NCBI GenBank assembly: GCA_963677915.2
Contig: CAXXGE010000044.1
Location: 1-35,862 of the forward strand
Direction: 5' to 3'
Source: G963677915 sp963677915
GTDB taxonomy: Bacteria; Bacillota; Clostridia; Lachnospirales; Vallitaleaceae
Length of the DNA: 35,862 nt
Part shown: positions 16,893 through 24,813 of the stretch, one piece after another
Layout: the number at the start of each line of letters is the position of its first letter
Numbering within the stretch: the first letter of the stretch is position 1
Translations under genes and position numbers: made by a program
Notes under the pieces: model-generated
Databases searched by the model: none
What the model was told of the DNA's origin: nothing
What the model saw: the letters and a program-made list of their open reading frames with translations, nothing else

Positions 16893-18416
16893 TCACACCT
16901 TCTCGTTCATTTTTTTGAAATCCGCTTTGAACTCCTCAATGATGCCTGCAAGTTTCTTGTCGATTTCATCCGTAAGGCCCGAAGGCTTCACCAATTCGCC
17001 GAACACTTCCGAATATTTCGTATCGATGAATTCAAGCAGCTGGCTTTCGAACTTCCCGATCAGGTCCAGCGAGACATCCATCAGGTACTTCCGTGTCGCT
17101 GCAAAAAGGATGACGATCTGCTCTGCAACGGACATGGGCCTGTACTGTGGCTGCTTCAGAATCTCGATGATCCTCTCACCTTGGGCCAACCGGTCCTGGG
17201 TATCTTTGTCAAGGTCCGAACCGAACTGGGCGAATGCCGCCAGCTCGCGGTACTGGGCCAGCTCCACACGGATCGGTCCCGCGATCTTCTTCATCGACTT
17301 GATCTGGGCCGCACCGCCGACACGGGATACGGAAAGACCCGGGTTGATGGCAGGTCTTAGGCCTGCGTTGAACATTTCCGTCTCAAGGAAGATCTGGCCG
17401 TCCGTGATGGAAATGACGTTCGTCGGGATGTAGGCGGAAATATCACCCGCCTGGGTTTCGATGATCGGCAGCGCTGTCAGTGATCCGCCGCCCCTTTCAT
17501 CGGAAAGCTTCGCTGCACGCTCCAGCAAACGGGAGTGAAGGTAGAAGACGTCTCCAGGGAAGGCTTCACGTCCGGGCGGACGGCGAAGCAGCAGGGACAT
17601 CGCCCTGTAGGCGACGGCGTGCTTGGACAAATCGTCGTAGATGACAAGGACTTCCTTGCCGTTTTCCATCCACTCCTCGCCGATGGCACAGCCTGTAAAC
17701 GGCGAGATGAACTGAAGGGGTGCCGGCTCGGCAGCTGTTGCCGCAACTATGGTTGTATAGTCCATCGCGCCTTTTTCCTCAAGGGTCTTGACGATCTGGG
17801 CGACTGTGGACGCCTTCTGGCCGATGGCCACATAGATGCACAGTACATCCTGCCCCTTCTGGTTGATGATCGTATCGATGGCAATCGCCGTTTTTCCCGT
17901 CTGGCGGTCACCGATGATCAACTCCCTCTGGCCGCGGCCGATCGGTACCATCGAGTCGATGGCTTTGATACCTGTCTGCAGCGGCGTATCGACAGATTTC
18001 CTTTCGATGACGCCCGGAGCGACACGCTCCACCTGTCTATAGGCATCCGTTTCAATCGGACCCTTGCCGTCGATCGGCTGACCGAGGGCATTGACGACAC
18101 GTCCGATCATGGCATCCCCAACGGGGACCTCTACCACGCGGCCTGTCGCCTTGACGATATCGCCTTCACTGATCGCACTGTCGGATCCCATGAGCACCGC
18201 GCCCACGTTGTCCTGCTCCAGGTTCATTACCATTCCATAAACATCTCCGGGGAATTCAAGCAGTTCTCCGGCCATTGCGTTTTCAAGTCCATGGATACGG
18301 GCAATACCATCGGCTACCTGAATAACTGTACCGATATCAGCCACTTCGAATTTCGTCTGATACCGTTTGATCTGCTCTTTGATCACCGAGCTTATTTCTT
18401 CCGGTCTTAAGTTCAT
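16893..18416 (-). CDS. atpA: ATP synthase F1 subunit alpha
   Basis: The non-catalytic nucleotide-binding subunit, 507 residues. It carries the P-loop GDRQTGKT (about 169-176), the VVAATAAEPAPLQFISPFTG region, YDDLSKHAVAYR, RRPPGREAFPGDVFYLHSRLLERA, and the arginine-finger segment PGLSVSRVGGAAQ. The N-terminus (LRPEEISSVIKEQIKRY) is the part that binds delta. It lies 22 bases after atpH. Complete and typical. Confidence 0.99.
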   Translation of the reverse strand: MNLRPEEISSVIKEQIKRYQTKFEVADIGTVIQVADGIARIHGLENAMAGELLEFPGDVYGMVMNLEQDNVGAVLMGSDSAISEGDIVKATGRVVEVPVGDAMIGRVVNALGQPIDGKGPIETDAYRQVERVAPGVIERKSVDTPLQTGIKAIDSMVPIGRGQRELIIGDRQTGKTAIAIDTIINQKGQDVLCIYVAIGQKASTVAQIVKTLEEKGAMDYTTIVAATAAEPAPLQFISPFTGCAIGEEWMENGKEVLVIYDDLSKHAVAYRAMSLLLRRPPGREAFPGDVFYLHSRLLERAAKLSDERGGGSLTALPIIETQAGDISAYIPTNVISITDGQIFLETEMFNAGLRPAINPGLSVSRVGGAAQIKSMKKIAGPIRVELAQYRELAAFAQFGSDLDKDTQDRLAQGERIIEILKQPQYRPMSVAEQIVILFAATRKYLMDVSLDLIGKFESQLLEFIDTKYSEVFGELVKPSGLTDEIDKKLAGIIEEFKADFKKMNEKV

Positions 18417-18438
18417 ACCGAGGTCACACCACCTTTCC

Positions 18439-18993
18439 TTATCCTTCTATGTGTAATTTCGTTGTAAGCAATTCCCTTGACAAATGGTGCAGCTTCCCTT
18501 TGATCGTGTTGTCCACGATCCGGTCGCCGATCCTGATGAACAGTCCCCCGATCAGGGAGGCATCCACCTCGTACGCCGGCTTTACTTTCCTGCCGGTCAT
18601 CTCGGACAGGCGCTTTTCAATCGCATCCATCTGTTTCGCATCCAGTGTTTGCGCACTTGCGACAACAGCCTTGTCGATGCCTTCGGCTTTGGCTATCTTT
18701 TCAAGGCAGTATTCGAGTATGGCCGCAAGGTTCCCCTGACGGCCTTTTTTGATTGTCAGCACGATGAGCCCTATCAGGTCGTGACTGGTCCTGCCCGTAA
18801 GGGCGTTCTCAATCAGCTGGATCTTGTCGCCTGCAGACACCTTCGGATGCAGCAGCAGTTCCATCAGCTGATGGTTTTCCTTCAGTACGGCAAGCACTGC
18901 CGAAACTTCCTCTTTCAGCTCCGTCAGCGTCCCCTTTTCGTTGGCAAGCTCGAACAGGGCTGTTCCGTACCTTTTCGCTATCTGCTGCTCCAT
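18439..18993 (-). CDS. atpH: ATP synthase F1 subunit delta
   Basis: Delta (the OSCP homologue) ties the peripheral stalk to the top of F1. The 184-residue product starts EQQIAKRYGTALFELANEKG, the conserved N-terminal helix bundle, and ends with the family C-terminal domain (AYEVDASLIGGLFIRIGDRIVDNTIKGKLHHLSRELL). The ATG lies inside the end of atpF, a 16-base overlap that suggests coupled translation of b and delta. Confidence 0.97.
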   Translation of the reverse strand: MEQQIAKRYGTALFELANEKGTLTELKEEVSAVLAVLKENHQLMELLLHPKVSAGDKIQLIENALTGRTSHDLIGLIVLTIKKGRQGNLAAILEYCLEKIAKAEGIDKAVVASAQTLDAKQMDAIEKRLSEMTGRKVKPAYEVDASLIGGLFIRIGDRIVDNTIKGKLHHLSRELLTTKLHIEG

Positions 18994-19529
18994 GTGCCTT
19001 CCTCTATGGCCGCCAGCGACTCCTCGATGATCCTATTCTTCTTGTCTCCCACCAGTGATGCCTCGACGAATCTGCTTGCCATGAGCGTCGCTACATCAAT
19101 GATTTCTTTCCGGATATCCTCGACAGCCTGTTCCTTTTCCCGGGCGATCTCAAGCTGCGCCCGTTTTACGACACGGCTTGCCTCGTCCCTGGCTTCCTTG
19201 ATGATTTCATCTTCTTTTTCTATGGCGCGTTTGCGCGCATGGGAAAGAATCTGGTCGGCCTCCACATGGATTTCCGACAGTTTTCTTTCGTATTCCGTTT
19301 TCAGTTCGGCGATCACTTCCGTGTCTTCTTCGATACGCTTGAATTCATCGGCAATCCGCTGCTTTCGTTTCTCCAGTATGCCGCGAACCGGGTTGAACAT
19401 CAAACGTCCTAAAATATAGAAGAGAGCAAGAGCCGTCACGCCTTGTATTACCATCTGAACCAGCAGCTGCAGGTCAAAACCCAGGATACGAGCTGTATCT
19501 GCAGTTGCCGTTAATAGCATTCCAGTCAA
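18978..19529 (-). CDS. atpF: ATP synthase Fo subunit b
   Basis: The peripheral stalk subunit, 183 residues. One membrane segment (about 22-42, LLVQMVIQGVTALALFYILGRL) is followed by NPVRGILEKRKQRI and a long charged coiled coil to the C-terminus. The start is probably TTG at 19529: AAAGGAGG lies eight bases before it, while the first ATG (third codon after it) would be 17 bases from that site. It stands 38 bases after the single-hairpin c gene and overlaps atpH. Confidence 0.95.
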   Translation of the reverse strand: MTGMLLTATADTARILGFDLQLLVQMVIQGVTALALFYILGRLMFNPVRGILEKRKQRIADEFKRIEEDTEVIAELKTEYERKLSEIHVEADQILSHARKRAIEKEDEIIKEARDEASRVVKRAQLEIAREKEQAVEDIRKEIIDVATLMASRFVEASLVGDKKNRIIEESLAAIEEGTWSSR

Positions 19530-19567
19530 GCTGTTTGCCTCCTTTCATCCATTTTCAACGCTAATTA

Positions 19568-19849
19568 TCAACCGATAAATTTATCGTAGTTCTGAACAAG
19601 CGGATTGGCGAACAGCAGGATAATCGCAATGATCAAGCCGTAGATACCTGTTGTCTCGGCGACTGCCGCTCCAAGAAGCATCGTTCTGATGATGTCCGAC
19701 TGCGCTCCCGGCTGGCGTCCTACCGCTTCCGCACCTTTTCCTGCTGCAAATCCCTGGCCAATACCAGGTCCGATTCCCGCAATCATCGCAAGTCCTGCGC
19801 CGATTGCCGAACATGCCAGTATCAAAGCTCTTCCATCGAATTGTTCCAT
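19568..19849 (-). CDS. atpE: ATP synthase Fo subunit c, single hairpin, Na+-type
   Basis: This 93-residue rotor-ring subunit has two membrane helices joined by a polar loop (EAVGRQPGAQSD). It carries the residues that form the Na+ site in the Ilyobacter tartaricus ring, at the same numbering: Gln32 in PGIGQG, Glu65, Thr66 (Ser in Ilyobacter) and Tyr70 in AVAETTGIY. H+-specific c subunits generally lack this Gln plus Glu-Ser/Thr pair, so Na+ coupling is likely (inference from known structures). It follows the double-hairpin c gene after 46 bases with AAGGAGG upstream. Its DNA is very like both halves of that gene, which points to duplication within the operon. Confidence 0.96.
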   Translation of the reverse strand: MEQFDGRALILACSAIGAGLAMIAGIGPGIGQGFAAGKGAEAVGRQPGAQSDIIRTMLLGAAVAETTGIYGLIIAIILLFANPLVQNYDKFIG

Positions 19850-20340
19850 TATTTTGTCCTCCTTGATTTCATACTCTAGTTAAGCGTGGGCTATACTAAA
19901 AAAATATGTTAACGAAAAGTAATAACAGCGCTACAATCAGCGCATAGATCCCTGTTGTCTGGGCAACCGCCTGCCCGAGCAGCATCGTCCTTATGATCGA
20001 GCTTTGCAGTTCGGGACGCTTCCCGACTGCCTCGGAGCTTTTGCCCGCTGCAAATCCCTGGCCGATACCGGGTCCGATGCCTGCAAGCATCGAAAGTCCT
20101 GCGCCGAGTCCGCATGCAGCCAGTACGATTGCCGTGCCTTCCCTTGTGACGAGCGGATTCGCAAACAGCATGATGATTGCTACGACCAGTGCGAATATAC
20201 CCGAAGTTTCCGCGACCGCCGCTCCAAGCAGCATGACCATTGTCGCTTTCCTGCCGCTTTCAGGGTTGTTGCCGACCGCTTCTGCGGCTTTGCCCGCTGC
20301 AAATCCCTGTCCGATTCCCGGACCGATCCCTGCTATCATG
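19741..20340 (-). repeat. Three intragenic copies of the c-subunit helix-1 coding segment
   Basis: The segment encoding PGIGQGFAAGK recurs three times with few base changes: about 19740-19785 (single-hairpin c), 20047-20091 (half two of the double c) and 20295-20337 (half one). All share the core GCTGCAAATCCCTG on the plus strand. The copies reflect duplication of a c gene and could recombine with each other. Confidence 0.85.
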
Positions 20341-20402
20341 GCAAACCCGGCACCTATTGCTGAAATACCTAGTATCAAAGCTCTTCCATCAATATGTTCC
20401 AT
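19896..20402 (-). CDS. ATP synthase Fo subunit c, duplicated double hairpin with one carboxylate (V-type-like)
   Basis: The 168-residue protein is two fused c hairpins (about 1-85 and 88-168), each with PGIGQGFAAGK in its first helix. Half one keeps Gln32, Glu65 and Ser66, with Phe70 replacing Tyr. Half two has Gln115, Thr149 and Tyr153, but Gln148 stands where the ion-binding Glu should be (CAG codon at 19959-19961), and Gln144 replaces a conserved Ala. One carboxylate per four helices is the hallmark of V-type rotor subunits. The same layout is known in the c1 subunit of the Acetobacterium woodii Na+ F-ATP synthase, where it joins single-hairpin subunits in a mixed ring. It lies between atpB and the ordinary c gene, 42 bases after atpB. 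The frame is intact, so this is no pseudogene. Confidence 0.95.
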   Translation of the reverse strand: MEHIDGRALILGISAIGAGFAMIAGIGPGIGQGFAAGKAAEAVGNNPESGRKATMVMLLGAAVAETSGIFALVVAIIMLFANPLVTREGTAIVLAACGLGAGLSMLAGIGPGIGQGFAAGKSSEAVGKRPELQSSIIRTMLLGQAVAQTTGIYALIVALLLLFVNIFF

Positions 20403-20444
20403 GAATTTTCCTCCTTGAATTATTGCTGGTACGTGTATTACCTT

Positions 20445-21173
20445 TTAATCCATGGCGCTCGATACGAACGTCATGCTGAGCATGGTGAAAATGAACGCCT
20501 GCAGCACGCCCGCGAATATGTCGAAATAACCGTGCAGCGCGACAGGTATGCCGATTTTCAAAAACCACGGCAAGTTGTAGTACAGCCCCATGATGATCGT
20601 GCCGCCCAGGATGTTTCCGAACAGACGGAAACTGAGCGATACGGGGTTGGCCAGCTCCCCGATGATGTTAAGCGGTGTCAGTGGCCACATGGGTTCTGTG
20701 AGGCCTTTCGCCCACTGCCCGAGGCCTTTCGCCTTGATGCCGAATCCCTGGGTCATGAAAAACGTAACCAGCGCCAGCGAAAATGTTGTAGCAATATCCG
20801 CTGTCGGCGGCCGCATGAACCAGACGACGGGTCCGTTCGGATCGCCGTAGAAATACTGGCCCGGTCCAAGAAACAAGCCCGAGATGTTGCTTAGCAGGAT
20901 CAGAATGAACATGCCTGCATAGAACGACGCGAACTGCTTTCCATGTTTCCCCATGGAGGATTCCGTGAAATTGTCGAACATGTCCACGATGGTCTCGACG
21001 ACATTCTGGACACCGGTCGGAACGTCCTTCGGCTTACCTATGGCCTTCCTGGCCAACAGTGCAAGCAGAATGAGCACGCCGCTGATGATCCAGAGATTAA
21101 TCATCGATTCCGTTATCCATATGTCAAAACCGCCAATGGTGATGATTTTGGCAACATGAATATTAAAATCCAT
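20445..21173 (-). CDS. atpB: ATP synthase Fo subunit a
   Basis: Subunit a forms the stator ion channel beside the c-ring. The 242-residue protein has five or six membrane segments, a cytoplasmic stretch ending ESSMGKHGKQFASFYAGMF, and the essential helix SLSFRLFGNILGG with the conserved arginine at about residue 183. C-terminal helices include GYFDIFAGVLQAFIFTMLSMTFV. It is complete. It follows atpI by 29 bases and precedes the double-hairpin c gene. Ion choice is set mainly by the c subunits, so this sequence alone does not decide Na+ against H+. Confidence 0.98.
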   Translation of the reverse strand: MDFNIHVAKIITIGGFDIWITESMINLWIISGVLILLALLARKAIGKPKDVPTGVQNVVETIVDMFDNFTESSMGKHGKQFASFYAGMFILILLSNISGLFLGPGQYFYGDPNGPVVWFMRPPTADIATTFSLALVTFFMTQGFGIKAKGLGQWAKGLTEPMWPLTPLNIIGELANPVSLSFRLFGNILGGTIIMGLYYNLPWFLKIGIPVALHGYFDIFAGVLQAFIFTMLSMTFVSSAMD

Positions 21174-21202
21174 CTGTGATCAACTCCTTTTTTATTTTAA
21201 TC

Positions 21203-21637
21203 TTAGAAATCTGAACTTTCATCATCCTCGTCCTCCCATTCCAGCCATTCAACGCTTCCGTCTTTCGGCGTAGGTGGTTCGGTTTTACCCTGCCAGTAAG
21301 CAGCCGGCTTCAGTACAAGAAGACCTATTGCCACGCCTACCGGATGAAAATAGGGCGATACAAGCCCTACAAACAGGACAACAAACGAAAGGACATATCT
21401 CAGCATGTAATTGGCGTTTGAATAGTATTGAGCCGATTGAGGTGCCCTTGCGACAGCTCTTGCTATTGTCCTTTTCATCAGGATGATCTTAAGGATTGTG
21501 AATGTGCCACCGAAAACAAGTCCTAGCGTATAGGCAACTTTGTCATCGACAACAAAAAATCCGGCGAAAAACGCCAGCAATAATAGTATAACCACCTTGA
21601 TCGACAATGCAGCGACCGGTGATTTGGTTTGTTTCAT
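21203..21637 (-). CDS. atpI: ATP synthase subunit I (AtpI-like)
   Basis: The 144-residue membrane protein has four predicted segments (about 10-27, 33-50, 78-93 and 98-112) and an acidic C-terminal tail (EWLEWEDEDDESSDF). The pattern and the position before atpB fit AtpI, a helper in assembling the c-ring, reported to be important for Na+ c-rings. The family is poorly conserved, so the assignment is mainly from topology and place. The start overlaps the end of the preceding small gene by 4 bases (ATGA type). Confidence 0.82.
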   Translation of the reverse strand: MKQTKSPVAALSIKVVILLLLAFFAGFFVVDDKVAYTLGLVFGGTFTILKIILMKRTIARAVARAPQSAQYYSNANYMLRYVLSFVVLFVGLVSPYFHPVGVAIGLLVLKPAAYWQGKTEPPTPKDGSVEWLEWEDEDDESSDF

Positions 21638-21870
21638 TTGTTTTTATCCTTCTTTCCCTGCTCTGTCTTCTTTAATACAGTTACGAACAGATTGCGAAAA
21701 GCCGCGTAAACACCGACCAGTATGAATATAATCAAGAAAAGAGGCGATGTTCCGAATTTGTTGTCCAACCAGTTACCCATGAAGAAACACATGAATATCG
21801 GTATCGCCATCAAAAGACCAATCTGTGATACAAGTGCAAGATATTTAAATATGCTTGGATCGATTCTCAT
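21634..21870 (-). CDS. AtpZ/AtpI-family small membrane protein
   Basis: A 78-residue protein with two membrane helices (about 10-31 and 38-58). GNWLDNKFGTSPLF between them is the hallmark of the AtpZ/AtpI family, and a basic tail (KKTEQGKKDKNK) ends it. Members open many atp operons and probably help assemble Fo or move Mg2+/Ca2+; the function is not settled. It is the first gene of the operon, about 30 bases after the promoter. ATG 21870 is 11 bases from GAAGGG; GTG 21879 is an alternative start but stands too close to that site. Confidence 0.8.
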   Translation of the reverse strand: MRIDPSIFKYLALVSQIGLLMAIPIFMCFFMGNWLDNKFGTSPLFLIIFILVGVYAAFRNLFVTVLKKTEQGKKDKNK

Positions 21871-21901
21871 AATCAGCACAACCCTTCAAACAATTACAAC
21901 T

Positions 21902-21931
21902 ATCTTACCCTATTCCTGCCGATTCCGTCAA
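21902..21931 (-). promoter_or_regulatory. Probable sigma-A promoter of the atp operon
   Basis: On the minus strand TTGACG (21926-21931) and TAAGAT (21902-21907) are separated by 18 bases, about 30 bases before the first operon gene. The placement after the mnaA stop supports an independent atp transcript. Confidence 0.75.
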
Positions 21932-21951
21932 GAATTTAACTAATTAAATTC
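21932..21951 (-). repeat. 8-bp inverted repeat abutting the atp -35 box
   Basis: GAATTTAA, spacer TTAG, TTAAATTC lies directly against the -35 hexamer of the atp promoter and four bases after the mnaA stop codon. It could be an operator or a weak AT-rich terminator of mnaA; the sequence does not decide between them. Confidence 0.6.
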
Positions 21952-21954
21952 ATG

Positions 21955-23064
21955 TCAATGACTCTCGATCCACTTTGTGATTCTCTCGGATGCCTTGCCA
22001 TCGCCGTATGGATTGACAGCGTTCGCCATTTCACCGTAAGCCGTCTTATCTGTCAGCAACCTGTCGGCAGTCGAGAAAATCAGTTCCTTCTCAGTACCGA
22101 CCAGCTTAAGCGTTCCTGCATCTACACCTTCCGGTCTTTCAGTGACATTCCTAAGCACCAGCACCGGTTTTCCCATTGATGGCACTTCTTCCTGCAGGCC
22201 TCCCGAATCAGTCATGACCAGATAGGACCGGTTCAATAGATTGTGCATGTCCCGAAGCTCAAGCGGCGGCAAAAGGTGCACCCTGTCGAGGTCACCCAAA
22301 ATGCTTTTCGCTGTCTGCTGCACGATTGGATTAAGATGAACAGCGTAGACCACTTCCACATCCTTATGCTTGACAACGATGTCCTTGATCGCGCGGCAGA
22401 TGTCGGTCAGCGGAACGCCAAGGTTCTCCCTCCTATGGGCAGTTACTACGATAATTTTCCTGTTATCGAAGTCCAATGCCTGGAGTTCCGGAATAGTGAA
22501 CTCGTAGTTTTCGTCAATTGTCGTTTGGAGTGCATCGATCACCGTGTTACCTGTCACCAGGATATCGCTTTCCGAAACATTTTCAAGCAGGAGATGTTTT
22601 TTGGCTGTTTCAGTCGGTGCAAAATGGATGTCGGTCAACGATCCCGTCAATTTGCGATTCAGCTCTTCAGGGAACGGCTGATACTTGTCGTATGTTCTCA
22701 AGCCAGCCTCGACATGTCCCACCTTGATCTGCTGATAAAAAGCCGCCAGGGCCCCTGCGAACGTCGTCGTTGTATCCCCATGGACAAGTACGATATCCGG
22801 TTTCTCACGGAGCATGACTTCTTCCAGCCCTTTCAGCGCTCTGGTGGTTATATCTGTAAGGGATTGTTTTGTTTTCATAATATTCAGGTCATAGTCGGGC
22901 TTCACATCAAAGACTTCCAGCACCTGGTCAAGCATTTCCCTGTGCTGCGCTGTCACACAAACAACGCAATCCAGGTGTTTCGACTTGTCGATTGCCTTGA
23001 CGACAGGACACATTTTAATTGCTTCCGGCCTTGTACCGAAAATGACCATTACTTTTTTTATCAT
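21955..23064 (-). CDS. mnaA: UDP-N-acetylglucosamine 2-epimerase (non-hydrolysing)
   Basis: This cytoplasmic enzyme interconverts UDP-GlcNAc and UDP-ManNAc for wall teichoic acid linkage units or other surface glycans. The 369-residue product starts MIKKVMVIFGTRPEAIKM, the UDP-binding signature, and keeps AQHREML, HGDTTTTF, HVEAGLRT, TAHRRENLG and DSGGLQEE with its acidic pair. The open frame extends to 23160 inside tagO, but ATG 23064 begins the conserved N-terminus and follows the tagO stop by four bases with GAAGGAT upstream. Next to tagO, it points to a shared surface-polymer pathway. The symbol wecB would be equally apt. Confidence 0.95.
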   Translation of the reverse strand: MIKKVMVIFGTRPEAIKMCPVVKAIDKSKHLDCVVCVTAQHREMLDQVLEVFDVKPDYDLNIMKTKQSLTDITTRALKGLEEVMLREKPDIVLVHGDTTTTFAGALAAFYQQIKVGHVEAGLRTYDKYQPFPEELNRKLTGSLTDIHFAPTETAKKHLLLENVSESDILVTGNTVIDALQTTIDENYEFTIPELQALDFDNRKIIVVTAHRRENLGVPLTDICRAIKDIVVKHKDVEVVYAVHLNPIVQQTAKSILGDLDRVHLLPPLELRDMHNLLNRSYLVMTDSGGLQEEVPSMGKPVLVLRNVTERPEGVDAGTLKLVGTEKELIFSTADRLLTDKTAYGEMANAVNPYGDGKASERITKWIESH

Positions 23065-23068
23065 AATT

Positions 23069-24151
23069 TCATCCTTCGCTTTGTTCTTTCGACTTCTTTT
23101 TAGCCTTGTGCTTTGTATAAAACAGGTCGGATACCCATGCCACCAGAATGACCAGGACAATAATGCCAGCCAGCCAGATATCGTTCAAGGCAACCAAAAC
23201 ACCTGCCAGACCAAATCCGCCGGCAATCAGATAGAGTGTCAAAACAGCATGTTTATGGCTGATGCCCTTGTCAACCAGCCGATGGTGCAGATGGCCTCTG
23301 TCGCCTTCTGAAATCGATTTCTTGTTGATGATACGCCTGAATATGGCAAACGAAGTATCGAGTATCGGCAGCCCAAGCACCACGGCTGCTATGATCACGG
23401 TAATGATTGTATAGCCCTTTGTCAGGCCCATGATTGAGATGTTCGCAAGAATGAATCCCAGGAATGTGGAACCTGTATCACCCATGAATATCTTGGCAGG
23501 GTTGAAATTGTGGGGCAGGAAGCCAAGGCAGGCTCCCGCAAGCACCGCTGAAAGCAGTATGGTCATCGGTGACGAGAAGATAAGGGCTACAACCATGAAA
23601 CTGACTGAAGCAATCGATGCCACCCCGGCAGCAAGGCCGTCCAGTCCGTCAATCAGGTTAACGGCATTTGTCAGACCGACTATCCAGAAGATGGTCAGCA
23701 GTTTTCCTATCGAGCCAAGCTGGATCGTACCGTAATTCGCCCACGGCCAGGTGAGCACGTCGATGGTCGTACCCGTCAGTACAATGATTACCGCCGCAAG
23801 GATCTGGATGATTATCCGGAACCTCGGGCTCAGCCCATACAGGTCATCGAAAAAGCCCAAAGTCGTAATGATGATGCTGCTGACCAAAAAACCAATGAAC
23901 TGTCTGCCGGAGTAATCCGGCATCAATGGCGCAAATGCCACAACCGCAATGACAAAGCCTACGACAATAGCTGTACCGCCTGCCAATGGCATCGGCTTCT
24001 TATGCACACCCAGTTCCTTTGGATGGTCGATAGCCCCGGTATATTCAGCGAATTTCTTGCTGAGCGGTGTCATGAACAATGTGATACAAAAGGCCAATGC
24101 AAAGGCCAAAATATAAAAAACATGCAAACTTAGCTTTTCAAGTAATAGCAT
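23069..24151 (-). CDS. tagO: Undecaprenyl-phosphate GlcNAc-1-phosphate transferase (TagO/WecA family)
   Basis: A polytopic membrane enzyme of 360 residues with about ten or eleven helices. It transfers GlcNAc-1-phosphate to undecaprenyl phosphate, the first step of wall teichoic acid and related polymers. Family motifs are all present: the FFDDLYGLSPR aspartate pair, NLIDGLDGLAAG, FMGDTGSTFLG, and the HLHHRLVDKG cytoplasmic loop that binds the sugar nucleotide. The C-terminus is lysine-rich. ATG 24151 is chosen because GGAG stands eight bases away; TTG 24157 would be too close. It lies between upp and mnaA. Confidence 0.93.
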   Translation of the reverse strand: MLLLEKLSLHVFYILAFALAFCITLFMTPLSKKFAEYTGAIDHPKELGVHKKPMPLAGGTAIVVGFVIAVVAFAPLMPDYSGRQFIGFLVSSIIITTLGFFDDLYGLSPRFRIIIQILAAVIIVLTGTTIDVLTWPWANYGTIQLGSIGKLLTIFWIVGLTNAVNLIDGLDGLAAGVASIASVSFMVVALIFSSPMTILLSAVLAGACLGFLPHNFNPAKIFMGDTGSTFLGFILANISIMGLTKGYTIITVIIAAVVLGLPILDTSFAIFRRIINKKSISEGDRGHLHHRLVDKGISHKHAVLTLYLIAGGFGLAGVLVALNDIWLAGIIVLVILVAWVSDLFYTKHKAKKKSKEQSEG

Positions 24152-24166
24152 AGCCAACGCTCCAAT

Positions 24167-24796
24167 TTATTTCGTGCCGAAAAGCCTGTCTCCAGCATCT
24201 CCAAGTCCAGGTACAATGTACCCATGGTCGTTAAGTTTCTCATCAAGCGCAGCCACAAAGATATCCACGTCAGGGTGGTCCGTGCTAAGCCTTTCAACAC
24301 CTTCAGGCGCAGCAATCAGACACATGAAGCGAATGCTGGTAACGCCCTTGTCCTTGATGAACTGAATGGCTGCCGATGCCGATCCGCCTGTCGCAAGCAT
24401 CGGATCCAGCACGATAATATCCCTTTCTGCAGCATCATAAGGCAATTTGGAATAGTATTCTACCGGCTGCAGGGATTCGGGATCGCGGAACAGGCCAATA
24501 TGTCCTACTTTCGCAGTCGGAACGAGGTTCAGCATGCCGTCGACCATACCCAGCCCCGCCCTGAGGATAGGTACAATACCCAGGTTTTTGCCGGCGATCT
24601 GTTTAACCGTCGCCTTCGCAACCGGCGTTTCTATTTCTTCATCTCTAAGCGGCAGGTTGCGAGTCGCCTCATAACACATCAGCATTGATATTTCACTTGC
24701 GAGCTCCCTGAACTCTTTGGACCCTGTATCGGTGCGTCTGAGAACGCCCACCTTATGTTGGATCAATGGATGGTCCATTACATTCACTTTGGTCAT
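24167..24796 (-). CDS. upp: Uracil phosphoribosyltransferase
   Basis: The enzyme makes UMP from uracil and PRPP. The 209-residue product has the N-terminal VMDHPLIQHKVGVLRR typical of Upp, the ETP(V)AKA segment, ILRAGLGMVDGML, the PRPP loop VLDPMLATGGSA, and the C-terminal GYIVPGLGDAGDRLFGT uracil-binding block. ATG 24796 has AGGAGG six bases upstream; the frame also reads from 24820, inside rpiB. The rpiB-upp pairing and the nearness of the atp operon match the Bacillus order. Confidence 0.98.
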   Translation of the reverse strand: MTKVNVMDHPLIQHKVGVLRRTDTGSKEFRELASEISMLMCYEATRNLPLRDEEIETPVAKATVKQIAGKNLGIVPILRAGLGMVDGMLNLVPTAKVGHIGLFRDPESLQPVEYYSKLPYDAAERDIIVLDPMLATGGSASAAIQFIKDKGVTSIRFMCLIAAPEGVERLSTDHPDVDIFVAALDEKLNDHGYIVPGLGDAGDRLFGTK

Positions 24797-24813
24797 ATTG
24801 TGCCTCCTGTTCA

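Noticed and set aside
19896..20402. Double-hairpin c gene as a sequencing or fusion artefact
   Set aside because: The frame is intact, the linker is distinct (TREGTAIVL), both halves have diverged, and the same architecture is known in Acetobacterium woodii.
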